Assembly (NCBI GenBank): GCA_936432065.2
Contig: OW386289.2
Location: forward strand, 87,665,736 to 87,729,735
DNA from: Rutpela maculata
Lineage: Eukaryota; Arthropoda; Insecta; Coleoptera; Cerambycidae
Direction: 5' to 3'
Length of the DNA stretch: 64,000 nucleotides
Below the pieces are notes generated by a model that saw only the letters and a list, made by a program, of their open reading frames with translations, was not told where the DNA came from and did not search any database. Position numbers and translations under genes: made by a program. Of the stretch, positions 40,864 to 51,674 are shown piece after piece. The stretch's first letter is position 1; each line of letters opens with the position of its first letter.

Positions 40864-41204
40864 ATAAGGAATGCCCCTATAGGAAGGATTTTGGCCTTTG
40901 GGTTAGAATCCGGCCTGAATGGGAGCATTCAATAAATTCGTAGCGGTAGCACAATGGGCCACAAGGCCTGAGTGCGGCGACCCTTCGTCGCCCCGCTAAA
41001 TGAAGAAGAAGAAGAAGAAGAAGATATATTGTAGTTCTGATTCTGAATAATAAGTTCCTTTGGCAAAATTTATAGATAGTTTCTCCGATAGATGGCTCCA
41101 AAGACTAACCCTCGACACTGTGTCACCGATTTCTCAGAACGTACTACAGGTATTGAAATAATAACTACTGGAAATTAATAGCCAGACTATTTAACTATCA
41201 TTAT

Positions 41205-41500
41205 ACTCTTCGCAAATACGAAAACGAAGAGTATATTGCATTTGATCGGCACATTACTAAAACCGTAAATATCGCTCGCAGACCAAAAATTTTTTGTATC
41301 ATTGTATTAGTGAACGAATTCTGAACAACTTTCAAAATGTCCGTCTGTCCGTCCGTCACGTTTCTTGTAAGTACGATAACTCAAGAAAGAAAAATCCGAT
41401 TGTACTGAAATTTGGACAGTAAGTTAGTGTTAGCTAGGGGAAGAAACCTATTATTTTTTAACAAAATCGATTAGTAACTAAAAATGTTATTGATGATTTA
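41205..41500 (+). repeat. second microsatellite family, 5' fragment
   Basis: Begins with the hairpin TATACTCTTCGC ... GAAGAGTATATT and has GATCGGCACATT, a short GTCCGTCTGTCCGTCCGTCA core and CACGTTTCTTGTAAGTACGA. It lacks the tRNA-like half seen in the copy at 15435..16203. Confidence 0.65.
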
Positions 41501-41596
41501 AATTAACATGCCGCACGTAGGATTTGTTTTCTACATAAATAAGGTTTAAAAGTTTAATGTATTATAAATAAACAAAAACTGCCTATTCTACTTATG

Positions 41597-42515
41597 GTGC
41601 GGGAGCTAAGTGGCTTTTTCGGACGCTCATCATTACAAGCATTTTCTATGCGCTGATTAATTCTATCGAACTTAAATAACGACAAAATAGACTTCTGGCA
41701 TATGTCAGCCCGTCGAGTTGGCCATGGTTCAAGATATAAAAATCAGTGAAATTATATCATCGTTACAAAGTCATTTTTTTTGTGTGTACACATTTTATGT
41801 TTAGAATGAATAAAATAAGATCGCCAGAAAGTGTGGCCATCAGGGGCGCAACCAGAAAGATCAAAAAGGTAAAAAAACGGAGTTATATAACATCATCGTT
41901 ACAAATTTTTTTAAGGTTGAGTATGTTTATTTAAATGTTTTGAACATAGAAAAAAATTCCCAGAAAGAAACTCCCGTCAGTAAAACTAGCCAGAAAGAAA
42001 ATGTTTAGGATTTTTGAAGAAAATTGGATTTTTTTTCGCATATTTCATCTCAGAACTCTAAACTCATCGTCACAAGTTCTAGCTCATTTTTAAAACGTAA
42101 ATATAAGATCCTTCAACAAGAGAATAGCCTCTCCGTAAAGTTCTTAGTGTTAACAAGAGTACCATAGGCTCTTAAATATACAGGAATTTAACACTTTCGG
42201 CTAACTTGACTCCGTACCATGCCTCAGATGTATTGTATCATTATTACCTTTCTGGCTGTGCCTTCTGATGGCCCACACTTTCTGGCGATCTTATTTTATT
42301 CATTCTAAATTGAAATGTGTACACACAAAAAAATGAGCCTTGTAACGACGACATGATTTCACTGATTTTTAAACAGTGTTCGTGACGCTCCTGACAGGAG
42401 GTGCCCCACCAGAAGTCGATTTTATGAATCGTTATCATCCATTAAACCATATAAATATCTCAAAGTTCATAAAACGATGAGCTACCGAAAAAGCCACCTA
42501 GCTCCCGCTCTATTA
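41597..42515. repeat. 920-bp fold-back element
   Basis: Left arm begins GCGGGAGCTAAGTGGCTTTT; right arm ends with the complement (AAAAAGCCACCTAGCTCCCG). Inner arms share AAAAATCAGTGAAATTATAT-type and CGCCAGAAAGTGTGGCCAT-type blocks, inverted. Short frames are chance. Confidence 0.65.
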
Positions 42516-42739
42516 AAGGTCTCACAAATAATTACTTTTCGTTGACTAGACACAACTGCAATTTTATATCTTGAAAAATAAAATAAACTTCTATACCAAG
42601 ATTATGATGTGTCCGATATCAAGCTAGTATCAATGTTCTATCAATCAATTCACGTACTTACTTATTTACTAAGATAATGAATTTTAATAACACTACTTAT
42701 ATGATGTATTATATTGAAGTAAACGGGTGCGCATTCGAA

Positions 42740-43020
42740 AAACGTGATTTGACGTCATTTTCAGGCACATCAATCTAAGACCAAATAGTCTAGTTATTCA
42801 TTTCCAGCAGTTATCATTTCAATATCTGTAGTACGTTTTAAGAACTCGTTGATACAGCCATCTGGAGCCATCTGGAGTCATCTGTCGAAGAAACTGTCCA
42901 TAACTTGAAGTTTTGCCAAAGCAACTTATTGTTCAGAATCAATTGAACTATAACATATCAAAAATTCATCAAAGTTGACAGTCCATCAATTTACCTATAA
43001 AACGTGCGATGTCCTTTTAC
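42740..43020 (-). repeat. paralogue of the LINE target (empty site)
   Basis: Its reverse complement aligns with 37436..37504 joined directly to 41023..41200: AAAAGGACATCGCACGTTTT ... GATGAATTTTTGATATG ... AATAAGTTGCTTTGGCAAAA ... AACGTACTACAGATATTGAA. It lacks the 3.5-kb LINE. Confidence 0.7.
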
Positions 43021-43529
43021 AATTTTTGAGATATTTGATTTTAAATGTAGCAATTTTTGAGAAACCAAAATCGCTTAAACTTTCTGAAATTAAATTTTAC
43101 ACCAAAAACAACCGACAAAAGATCCTGTTATCGAAACATTTCTTTCTAGCGCTATCTATATTTTGACACATTAAAAAAAGATTTATATTTAAAACTGAAG
43201 CAATTTTTACAGTCTAGCGAGTGACTTCTACTAAATTCAAATATCTATTATTTTCCAAAATATTTTGCCTGTGTGTTTTTCTTGGTGGACCTCTGATGAT
43301 GATGATTCTAAAATTTGTTCCTAAATACATTATTTTAAAAGTTATGTACGAAAAATGAAGTTTGATCCACGTCATTTCATTATTAATGACGATTTTCAAG
43401 TCGAACCCGATATTTTAGCTTAGCCAACTTTCTTTTATTTCATTACATACATTAAATAATAGTTAAAAATGAAGATATAATTTAATTCCCTAACTAGTTC
43501 AGGTTTTGATGAGTTTTATTTATTCTTTG
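43021..43529. other. no gene seen
   Basis: AT-rich sequence between the empty-site repeat and a LINE remnant. Nothing recognised. Confidence 0.35.
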
Positions 43530-44500
43530 GAAAGTATCAAAAATTGCAACGCCCTGCCTGTCTAGGGACTACAGGATCAATGCGCTCATGACCCACTGCA
43601 GCTTTGGAGGCAATGCTGGCCTTACTTCCTCTGCATTTGCATGTAAGGAAGGAGACAGCACTTAGTGCCTTAAGGCTGCATCAGGCACTTAAATTCAGAC
43701 CAGGCGACCTGGTTGGTCACTTAAGGATTCTGGAGCTAATCCAGTTCGAATCCGTGACCAAACCCACTGACTCAATGCCAATCAAGCATGACTTTGACTG
43801 CCCGTTTGATGTGCTGATTGAAAGCCGTTAGGCGAGCAGGGTCGAAGTACTGCGGTTGGAGAAAAAGTCACACATCTGGTACACAGATGGATCCAAGATG
43901 GACGAAGGGGTTGGTGCGAGCGTAGCAGGTCCTAAATGCAGGCTATCTAAAGCCCTTGACAACACCCCAACCTCTTCCAGGCAGAAATCTATGCTGCTCG
44001 AAGGGCAAAGATCTCTCAGGTACTATACCTTCGAGTCAAAAATTTCCTGGGAATGCAGACAATCCCTCAGGCAACTGGCAAAAAACAACAATGTTTCCTT
44101 GATGTGGTTGCTAGGGCATGATGGAATAGAAGAGAATGAACTGGCTGATAGCCTCGCAAGGAAAGGGGCTGAAGCCCCATTTGTGAATACAAGGTACTAA
44201 TCCGCATTAGGCTAAAGTACCTAGAACAGGCGGAATTAACACCTGAAGAGATAGGAAAATTAGCTTCCAGGAAAATCGCAAGCTTTGCAAAAAGTCTTGG
44301 AATCCTGGGCAACAACTAGTTGCAGGGTAATTTACAAAAGACTTTTTAGTCGAGGTGAAGAAAGGCCAACCCAGGGCCAAGAGACAATCTACAATCTACA
44401 ATCTACAATCAAAGGCCTTGGAGAAATTGAGAAACACCAGCACACTATTTTATCAGACGATGTTATCTACTACTTGGGCTAATGCAACCAACCTTTTTAG
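43530..44500 (+). pseudogene. I/R1-like LINE remnant (C-terminal RT and RNase H)
   Basis: PTAALEAMLALLPLHLHVRK follows the same pattern as the equivalent part of the 37.5-kb LINE (PTAALEVLLDLVPLHLVIEA). HIWYTDGSKMDEGVGASVAG is RNase H block 1 and WLLGHDGIEENELADSLARK is the last block. The central block with the second Asp is missing and several stops intervene. It is more diverged than the upstream copy and belongs to a related but distinct element. Confidence 0.75.
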
Positions 44501-45089
44501 GGAGGTGATCTGCTTTTGAATGGGTCACTCTGTGGGTAAAATATCGTTCTGCATTATTATTATTTATTGTTTTAAATACTTTCCTTATTGTTGTGGTATC
44601 ACCATTCTTGAGTATGAAATTTCATAAAAAACACAAAGTTGAATTTTTACACGATTACAATACTTTCCCCTTATTACTATATTATTTAATGGTGTATATT
44701 TTGCTGAAGTGTCGAAGAAGACACCGTCTGATGTTAGCAAGAAACTGATGGGAGAGAACTTTGGCGACAGATTGCATGATGTAAAACGTACTGTACAGCA
44801 AAGTGATGCCAATAAGATTAATGCATGTATCATCATGTGTCTGCCAAAGCATTTTGAAGAGTTTATTCTACTGTATTTTAATTTATTTGAGGGCTTAAAT
44901 TATGCTATACTTGTTTGTTCTTAATAACAGGTATATCTTGCACCTAGAAGGACTCGTAGAAATTTTACGAAATAAGTAATTAGAACGCCACCTACCTTGT
45001 TTACAGCATATGTAGAACTCATGATATCTAGTTTCCGTAAAAAGCACAGTAAAATAGTCAGAACACATTGTACATTATAGATATTAGTC
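44501..45089. other. no gene seen
   Basis: Contains a 71-codon frame at 44709 (MSKKTPSDVSKKLMGENFGD) that I cannot assign; overlapping antisense frames suggest chance. Otherwise AT-rich. Confidence 0.35.
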
Positions 45090-45345
45090 TTGGGGCATAA
45101 TGTATTCCGTGGGATTTTTTGTGAAAGGCAGGTGCGACTATGTGGAATTTCTTTATTTTATTCTAGATAATGATGGCGTTATACATCCAAGATGGTCGCA
45201 ATTCGACACATTTATTCTTTACATCAAGAATAACTCCTTCCAGAGTGCTTATACGCAAAATCTGCATAAAATATTTTCTGTTCTACATGAGCCAAAGAAC
45301 AAATTTAGTTCTTATCAATTTTTTTTGTATCTTTTACCATTTAAG
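45090..45345 (+). repeat. dispersed repeat, forward copy
   Basis: Matches 50400..50690 in inverted orientation: CCGTGGGATTTTTTGTGAAA, GGTGCGACTATGTGGAATTT, GAGCCAAAGAACAAATTTAG. Translation of both copies conserves KGRCDYVEFLYxILDND, but the other copy has a 45-bp insertion. Confidence 0.65.
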
Positions 45346-45478
45346 AGTTACACGCCAATTTTACCACATAACACAAATTTATTAGTATACATTTATTGCC
45401 TAGTCTATGCGACTTTCAACAGATTATAAACTGTGTATTTTCTGTTAAGGTAAAAGTAAATTACCTCTTGTTAATCCA

Positions 45479-46951
45479 TTGAAGGTTGAGAAACTTCTAA
45501 AGTGTTCGAAACAAACAAAAGAATGGTTGGATCCAGAGTATATGCATATTAGTAGTCGAATCGAGAATTTAAGTGTACAACAGCTACAAGATTCCAATGC
45601 AATATGGCATAAAGAATGTTACAAAAAACTTACTCATACGACAAACATGGATAGAAGCAAAAAACTTTTCGAGGAAAGGAAAGCGTTGTGAGCCTACGGA
45701 TGATTTAGAAGCGAGTACCAGCAGTGACAAGGCAACATACACATTACGATCTAAAACACCCGCATATAACAATAAAAACTGTTTTTTTTGTGATAAAGGA
45801 GGGAGCAAAGAGAGACTGTATTGTATAGCAACAGACCAAAGTGGCGAGCGTCTTAAGTTAGCTGTCCATCGCTCTAATAGTGAAATATTGAAACCCACTT
45901 AGTCTTCGACACATACAGAGAAAATTCACTAAAATCTTCTATGCGTAAGAAAGGAACTGGCAACACATAATCAGTCCACTACAAGATCAGTGATACAACG
46001 TATATTGGGAACACATCTATGAAGTCATTGTTATCTCATGTCAAGACTAAAGATGAGTTAACAGCTTATTTGTCCGAGAAAGCAATACAATATGCAACTG
46101 GAAGAAAAGTGTTTATTTATATCTTGGAGAGAAAGAGCAAAATGTTCAATGGGGATTGAAACAGATGAACTGAAAAGCAATCATGAGGAGGCAGATACAA
46201 AAATAATTTTGCATTCCATATTCGCCTGTCGTCGCGGTGCTACACAGCTTCATATTTACTCACCTGATACAGATGTCTTCATACTTACTTTTTGGTGGTA
46301 TAAGTTCCTTCCACTGAACACTATGTTTGTAACTGGAGTTGGCCAAAATCAAAGAATGATCAATCTCAGCAATGTAACCGATTCCCTGGGCTCAAAGAAA
46401 ACTTCAGCATTATTAGGTCTGCATGCATTATCCGGAAGTCACACCACAGGGACTTTGGCAAAGAAAGCGAAAACCTCCTTTTGGAAAGTCTTCAGTAAAG
46501 CAGATGATGACATTCTCGAAGCTGTAAGCAAACTTGGAAGCTTGGAAAATTTTCTTGATACAGATAGACTATCTATTAATAGAAAAGTTCATATGGAGAA
46601 CTGAGGTGGGGATGTTCACAAAGAAATAAACTCAAGAAGAAAACTTGCCACCAATAAGAGCATCACTGATGCCATATTCACCCTTCGCCATTAAACTTCG
46701 GCTGGGAACTAAAAAACGACCATTATGCTCCTGTTATGTGTCTGCTACCATGTGCTCCAGAGACAGTTCTTCAACTTATTCGGTGCTCTTGTTTTAAGAG
46801 AAAATGTGCTCCACCATGTCTTTCCCACGATCTGAAATGCACAGAACTATATGTGTGTGGAGGAGACGAAGATATGTGTGACAACTGTGAAAAGCATACA
46901 AGGCATGAAGATTCATCGGATAACTTAGATGGTGATGATACATTGTTTTGA
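45479..46951 (+). pseudogene. broken gene of an uncharacterised invertebrate repetitive family
   Basis: Three separated pieces read in order. First is an N-terminal helical region and CFFCDKGGSKERLYCIATD, a Cys-rich finger (45479..45902). Next is a core with SNHEEADTKIILHSIFACRR, IYSPDTDVFILTFWWYKF and GLHALSGSHTTGTLAKKAKT (46092..46604). Last is a Cys-rich tail, CSCFKRKCAPPCLSHDLKCT (46736..46951). The HEEADTK / HSPDTDV / LHALSG series recurs in many uncharacterised, multi-copy invertebrate proteins; the acidic residues suggest a PIN-like nuclease fold. Frame changes and stops show it is dead. Function unknown. Confidence 0.6.
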
Positions 46952-46965
46952 AGAGAATAATATAG

Positions 46966-47339
46966 TATCAAAAACGAAGAGTATATTGTATTTGATCGGC
47001 ACATTTCTAAATCAGTAAATATCGCTCGTAGAGAAAAATTTTTTATATCGTTATGTTAGTGAACGAATTCTGAACAACTTTCAAAATGTCCGTCTGTCCG
47101 TCTGTCCGTCTGTCCGTCTGTCCGTCCGTCTGTCCGTCCGTCACGTTTCTTGTAAGCACGATAACTCAAGAAAGAATAATCCGATTGTATTGAAATTTGG
47201 AGAGTAACTTAGTGTTAGCTAGATGAAGAACCCTATTGTTTTTCAACAAAATAGATTGGTAAATAAAAAAGTTATTAGTAATTTAAAATTTTAAAAAATA
47301 TTTTTTACATTTTTTTTTATGGTTTGTAATAAATAAAAA
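46966..47339 (+). repeat. second microsatellite family, 5' part of an interrupted copy
   Basis: AAAACGAAGAGTATATTGTA, GATCGGCACATTTC, then a GTCTGTCC array (47088..47150) and CACGTTTCTTGTAAGCACGA. The 3' part with the second half of the tRNA-like module resumes at 49979 after the Jockey-type LINE. Confidence 0.65.
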
Positions 47340-49359
47340 AAACGCCGACTGGCGTCTCTATAAGACACACATAAACACTCACCTAACACTTGCAAACAAC
47401 ATCACTACAGTCGCCGAACTGGAAAATGTAGTGGACGAGTTCACAAGGATGCTGCAAGACGCCAAGCAGAGTGTTGCCACAACCATAACGATTAATCCAT
47501 ACAAGGACCGACTCGACGCAGCGGTCATACAAGACATACGCGAGAAAAATCGACTGAGACGGCTTTGGCAGCGAAATCGCGATGTCGACGCTAAGGTCGA
47601 GATGGGTAGGCTGCAACGGCAGATCAGGACCGCCATCAATACCGCAAAAAACCGGAAATGGCGGGATAGGCTGGAAGCGTTGAATCCCCAAAACAACTCG
47701 CTGTGGAAGCTGTCGAGGGCCATGAAAAATACGCGGGAGGCCATACCCGCCTTAACAACACCAAACGGACAGACGTCGATGACAGACTCACGAAAAGCAA
47801 ACGACTTAGCCGACCAATTCCAAAATATACATAACATACAAATACCAAACAATCCGGAACACGACCGCATCGAAAATGACGTAAACGAACTGATTGGCCA
47901 TGACATCCAATTGACGAGACGAGAATTTCTAAAAGTCATGGCCAAGCCCTCGGAAGTTGCGGGCATTGTACGGACTCTACCAAACAACAAGGCCACGGGT
48001 TCAGACGGCATCGAGTATAGGCTACTCAAATATCTCCCGAGAAAAGGCATTGTACAATTGACGTACGTTGTCAACGCGATCCTACGACTGCAACACTGGC
48101 CCAGCCAGTGGAAATGCGCCGTGGTCGTGCCAATCCTAAAGCCGAACAAGAACGCGAAGCTCGTTGGCAGCTATCGACCGATCTCGTTGCTGTCGGCGAT
48201 CTCCAAGTTGGTGGAGAATGTCATCCTGATCAGACTAGACGCTGCTCAGGATGAACTTCACATTGACGACGAGTGCCAGTTCGGCTTCAGGCGGGGCAGG
48301 AGCACCGTGCAGCAGGTCGTCAGGATCGTGAACGACGTCAAGGTGCAATGCAACCTCGGGAAGAGCACCGTCATGGTGCTCCTCGATATTGAGAAAGCCT
48401 TCGATACCGTATGGATCTCGGGGTTACTCTACAAACTAAACTCATTGGACTTCCCAACGCACATCACGAAACTTATTCACTCCTTCCTGTCTGGTAGATC
48501 GTTGGAGGTCAGGGTGAATAATAAACTATCAACTCGGCGGGACATTCGCGCGGGCGTCCCCCAAGGGTCGTGCCTGTCTCCAAAGTTGTTCAACTTGTAC
48601 GTCTCCGACTTCCCGGAGTTCCCGAATTCGAACCTTGCCAAGTACGCCGACGACACAGCCATGTACGTGCATTCGCATAACGCACAGGCGGCTAATATGC
48701 TGCTGAAAGCGCACATGGCCCGTGCCACGGCATATTACAACAAGTGGAAAATTCGGATCAACGCCGAGAAGTCAGAGTCGATTCTATTCACGCGCCGCTT
48801 CACAGAAAACCGGATTCTAACGCCACTTTCGATCGGGGGTAGAGAAATTCCAATTAAGCGGTGCGTGAAGTATTTGGGGGTGAACCTAGACAAAAGACTG
48901 ACGTTTAATACACACATTAATGAGACGATACGCAAGGTCTACTCCATGTCCAGGAGTCTGTATCCGCTCCTGGCACGGGGTAGCGGACTCAACAGGACTA
49001 ATAAAAAGTTGTTGTACACGATGGTAATCAGGCCGGCCATCACATACGCGGCGCCGGTGTGGTGCAGCATCCCGGCCACGACAATGCGGAAGTTAAGAGT
49101 ATTAGAACACAAATTTATGCGCCTCATTTCAGATTCTGGTAGGTACACCTCCCTCAGAAATCTCTATGCACGTTGCCAGGACATAACCCCACTAGCGGAC
49201 TACGTGGAAGAAACTTCGCAAAAATTCTACCAGTTTAAACTGGACGGTAGCCCGCTTACCCGCAACATTACCCGAATCAGACAGCATAATGCCATACTTT
49301 TCGATATAAGACACCCCCTACCATACCAGGCGTTGCCTATCTTTCGGCAGCTCCCCTAG
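47340..49359 (+). CDS. Jockey-type LINE reverse transcriptase, N-terminally truncated
   Basis: Open from 47340; the first ATG gives 642 aa. Blocks: LPNNKATGSDGIEYRLLKYL; VVVPILKPNKNAKLVGSYRP with ISLLSAISKLVENV; STVMVLLDIEKAFDTVW (motif A Asp); IRAGVPQGSCLSPKLFNLY; LAKYADDTAMYVHS (active-site Asp pair); and CVKYLGVNLDKRLTFNTHIN. The C-terminus has MVIRPAITYAAPVWCSIPAT and RKLRVLEHKFMRLI. Upstream of the ATG DWRLYK is in frame, showing that the original protein began earlier. It has all reverse-transcriptase catalytic residues but no endonuclease, so it is not autonomous. Confidence 0.9.
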
Positions 49360-49978
49360 CCACACTTTCTTCTACGATAACTTACCAATACCCTTACGCT
49401 TACTCTTATCTTTCCTCAACTTTACATCTTTCCAATCCCTCTTTCTTCCCATTTATGTTTGTACAATTTTGTTCTTTTATCCTTTTTGTTATTTTCATTT
49501 CTTTTTTGTCTCTCTAAATTCCCTCTAGGCCGAAAACTTATGTAAATCCTAATTTTTTAAACCACAATTTTATTTCCACCCTACCTTCCTTGTCGGCGAT
49601 CAGACCACAAGGTCGTCATTTGTTCGAACGGGTTTTTTCGTTTAGTTGTGTTCCCCGTATCAACAATCAAAATTACGAAGTGCGCTCGCCTACGATTTTA
49701 GTGTTCTTAGTGTTGTGTTTATTTTTAAGTTACTTTTAGGTCCATGTGGACACATCAAAAATTTTAATCTAGTTTTTAAGTCAGCCCGTGGCAGACAGGA
49801 GCTTCTAGCACCCCCCCTCGAATTTATTTCCAAGCCAAGTCGGACCTACCCCACCCAGCCTCACACCCACCTCGGCGATGTTCGCCGTGGTTGTCTGGCT
49901 GGCTCCGGGCTAGGATCCGGTGAGGCACATATTGTGCTTGAACTTAAAATAAAATATTATTGTTGTTGTTGTTGTTCG
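47340..49978 (+). mobile_element. 5'-truncated Jockey-type LINE, well preserved
   Basis: One continuous reverse-transcriptase frame followed by about 600 bp of 3' untranslated sequence and a (TTG)n tail (49960..49978). The start is a truncation inside the pre-reverse-transcriptase region; the endonuclease is absent. No target duplication was identified. The intact frame suggests a young insertion. Confidence 0.85.
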
Positions 49979-50176
49979 CAATCCAAGGGTCCCGGGTTCG
50001 ATCCCTCACATCGGGATTTTTTTTTTCATATATATTTTTTTTCACAACAAAGTTGGTATCACAAAATTCAGAATGTCCAAAAACTAACATTATTTACAAG
50101 AAAAATGCGAAGAGTATCCTATAGAATGTGTAACAATTATATAAAAAGCTCAGTAAATCGGCGAAGAGTATAATGC
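49979..50176 (+). repeat. second microsatellite family, 3' part of interrupted copy
   Basis: CAATCCAAGGGTCCCGGGTT followed by CGATCCCTCACATC is the 3' half of the tRNA-like module, with a better B box (GGTTCGATCCC) than the copy at 15.6 kb. ATTCAGAATGTCCAAAAACT and the end GGCGAAGAGTATAATG follow. Confidence 0.65.
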
Positions 50177-50399
50177 TTCCTCTAGTTAAATATTGTTTTC
50201 TGTCAATACATAATTTATTTTAAGAACCAATTTTATAATACAACTACTACGTCCTACTACAAATTGTATGTATTAATACTAGTTTTTATTAAAGTTTTTG
50301 TGAGTAAATAGCAGCAGAATCATTATTTTTCTTCCCTTAATAAATAACCGATGGCTAAATTATGTTTTAAATCGATAGTGACATGTATAATGAACCATA

Positions 50400-50690
50400 A
50401 CTCTTAATTGGTAAAAGATACGAAAAAATTTATAAGAACTAAATTTGTTCTTTGGCTCATGTAGAATAGAAAATGATTTTGCGTATGAGCACTCTGTAAG
50501 GACTTATTCTTGATGTAAAGAATTGAGAATCTTGGATGTATAACGCCATAAAAACCAAACAGCGCAATTCTAAGGTAAACACCCGGTACTACATCATTAT
50601 CTAGAATATAATAAAGAAATTCCACATAGTCGCACCTTCCCTTCCCAAAAAATCCCACGGAGTAGGTAAATGCGCATTATGCTTCTCAAC
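50400..50690 (-). repeat. dispersed repeat, inverted copy
   Basis: Inverted counterpart of 45090..45345. It contains an extra 45-bp segment (about 50535..50600) absent from the other copy. Confidence 0.65.
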
Positions 50691-51062
50691 TATATTATCG
50701 AACAACGATTTTACGGTTAACCTAAATATATATACGCACTACACTATACACAAACACATGCCCAAGTTTATTACGATATTTTCCCATTTGTTTTTCATAA
50801 ATACATGCCCAAGTATATTTCGATATTTTCCCATTTCTCGTGTCACATTCAGTTTGCAACTTCGAATACCGACCGCCACGCACAAAGAATCATGATACCC
50901 GTCAATGCAGTAGTAAACGCACACAGCTCGTTTGTTGAAATTCGTGGAAACTGTTAAGTAGGTGAGCGAGATGCCACCAAAGTCGTAAATAACTTAGCAA
51001 AGTAAAAATCAAGTTAGCACGGATGTACTCTGACGCAGATAATTGTATTTAGAAATTCAGAC

Positions 51063-51666
51063 CAGTGGCGGCTGGTGAAATTTCAATATTTTTTTTCTCG
51101 TCTGTGGCGCATGAGACCCATACGAAATGTGGGAAATAACATCTAGAGAAGCACCTCTCTAATGACCCCTAAAAAATTTTGAAAAAAGCAGTTTGCGAAA
51201 TTTTTTTTTAAAATTCGGTAGCCTCCCCTGGGTCTAGGGACTCCTGTTTAATTTTTTTTTTGTCATATACATTTGACTTTTCATAAAAATACAACAATAC
51301 GTTTTGGAGTTTATGAAAATTTTTTCATTACTAACTGAGGTACAACGAATTGAAATATTGTAATTTGTTAAATTGTAAATTACAAAATTTCAGTTCATTG
51401 TATTCATTTAATAATGAAAATATTTTCATAAACTCCAAAACGTATTTTTGTATTTATATGAAGAGTCAAATGTATATGCCAAAAAAAAAATTAAACAGGA
51501 GTACCTAGACCCAGGGGAGGCTACCGAATTAAAAAAAAATTTTTCGCAAACTGCTTTTTCAAAATTTTTTAGAAGTGCTTCTCTAGATGTTATTTCCCAT
51601 ATTTCGTATGGGTCCCATGCGCCACAGTCAAGAAAAAAAATATTGAAATTTCACCAGCCTCCACTG
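51063..51666. mobile_element. hAT-type MITE (fold-back) with exact 8-bp duplication
   Basis: Starts CAGTGGCGGCTGGTGAAATT and ends AATTTCACCAGCCTCCACTG. The arms are almost entirely complementary (about 285 bp each) with a loop of about 40 bases. Flanked by ATTCAGAC at 51055..51062 and 51667..51674. The CAG ends and 8-bp duplication identify a non-autonomous hAT element. Frames within are chance. Confidence 0.9.
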
Positions 51667-51674
51667 ATTCAGAC

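Larger units (their letters stand above)
37505..41022 (+). mobile_element. I/R1-like LINE with RNase H and (GAA)n tail
   Basis: The insert is bracketed by GATATATTG at 37496..37504 and 41023..41031, a 9-bp target duplication. It ends in a GAA microsatellite (41001..41022). GC-rich relative to surroundings. The 5' 550 bp do not resemble the expected endonuclease, so the element is internally deleted or 5'-rearranged. A paralogue of the flanking repeat without the insertion is present at about 42740..43020 (minus), which confirms the insertion point. Confidence 0.85.

Noticed and set aside
41746..41934. Frames in the fold-back element at 41.6..42.5 kb
   Set aside because: They lie in inverted arms and are not recognised; the mirrored arm gives unrelated frames.
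44709..44924. Retroviral/copia Gag fragment
   Set aside because: A weak impression only; no zinc knuckle, protease or terminal repeats nearby.
47379..48149. 256-codon antisense frame inside the Jockey-type reverse transcriptase
   Set aside because: Shadow of the GC-rich reverse-transcriptase frame; hydrophobic and without family features.
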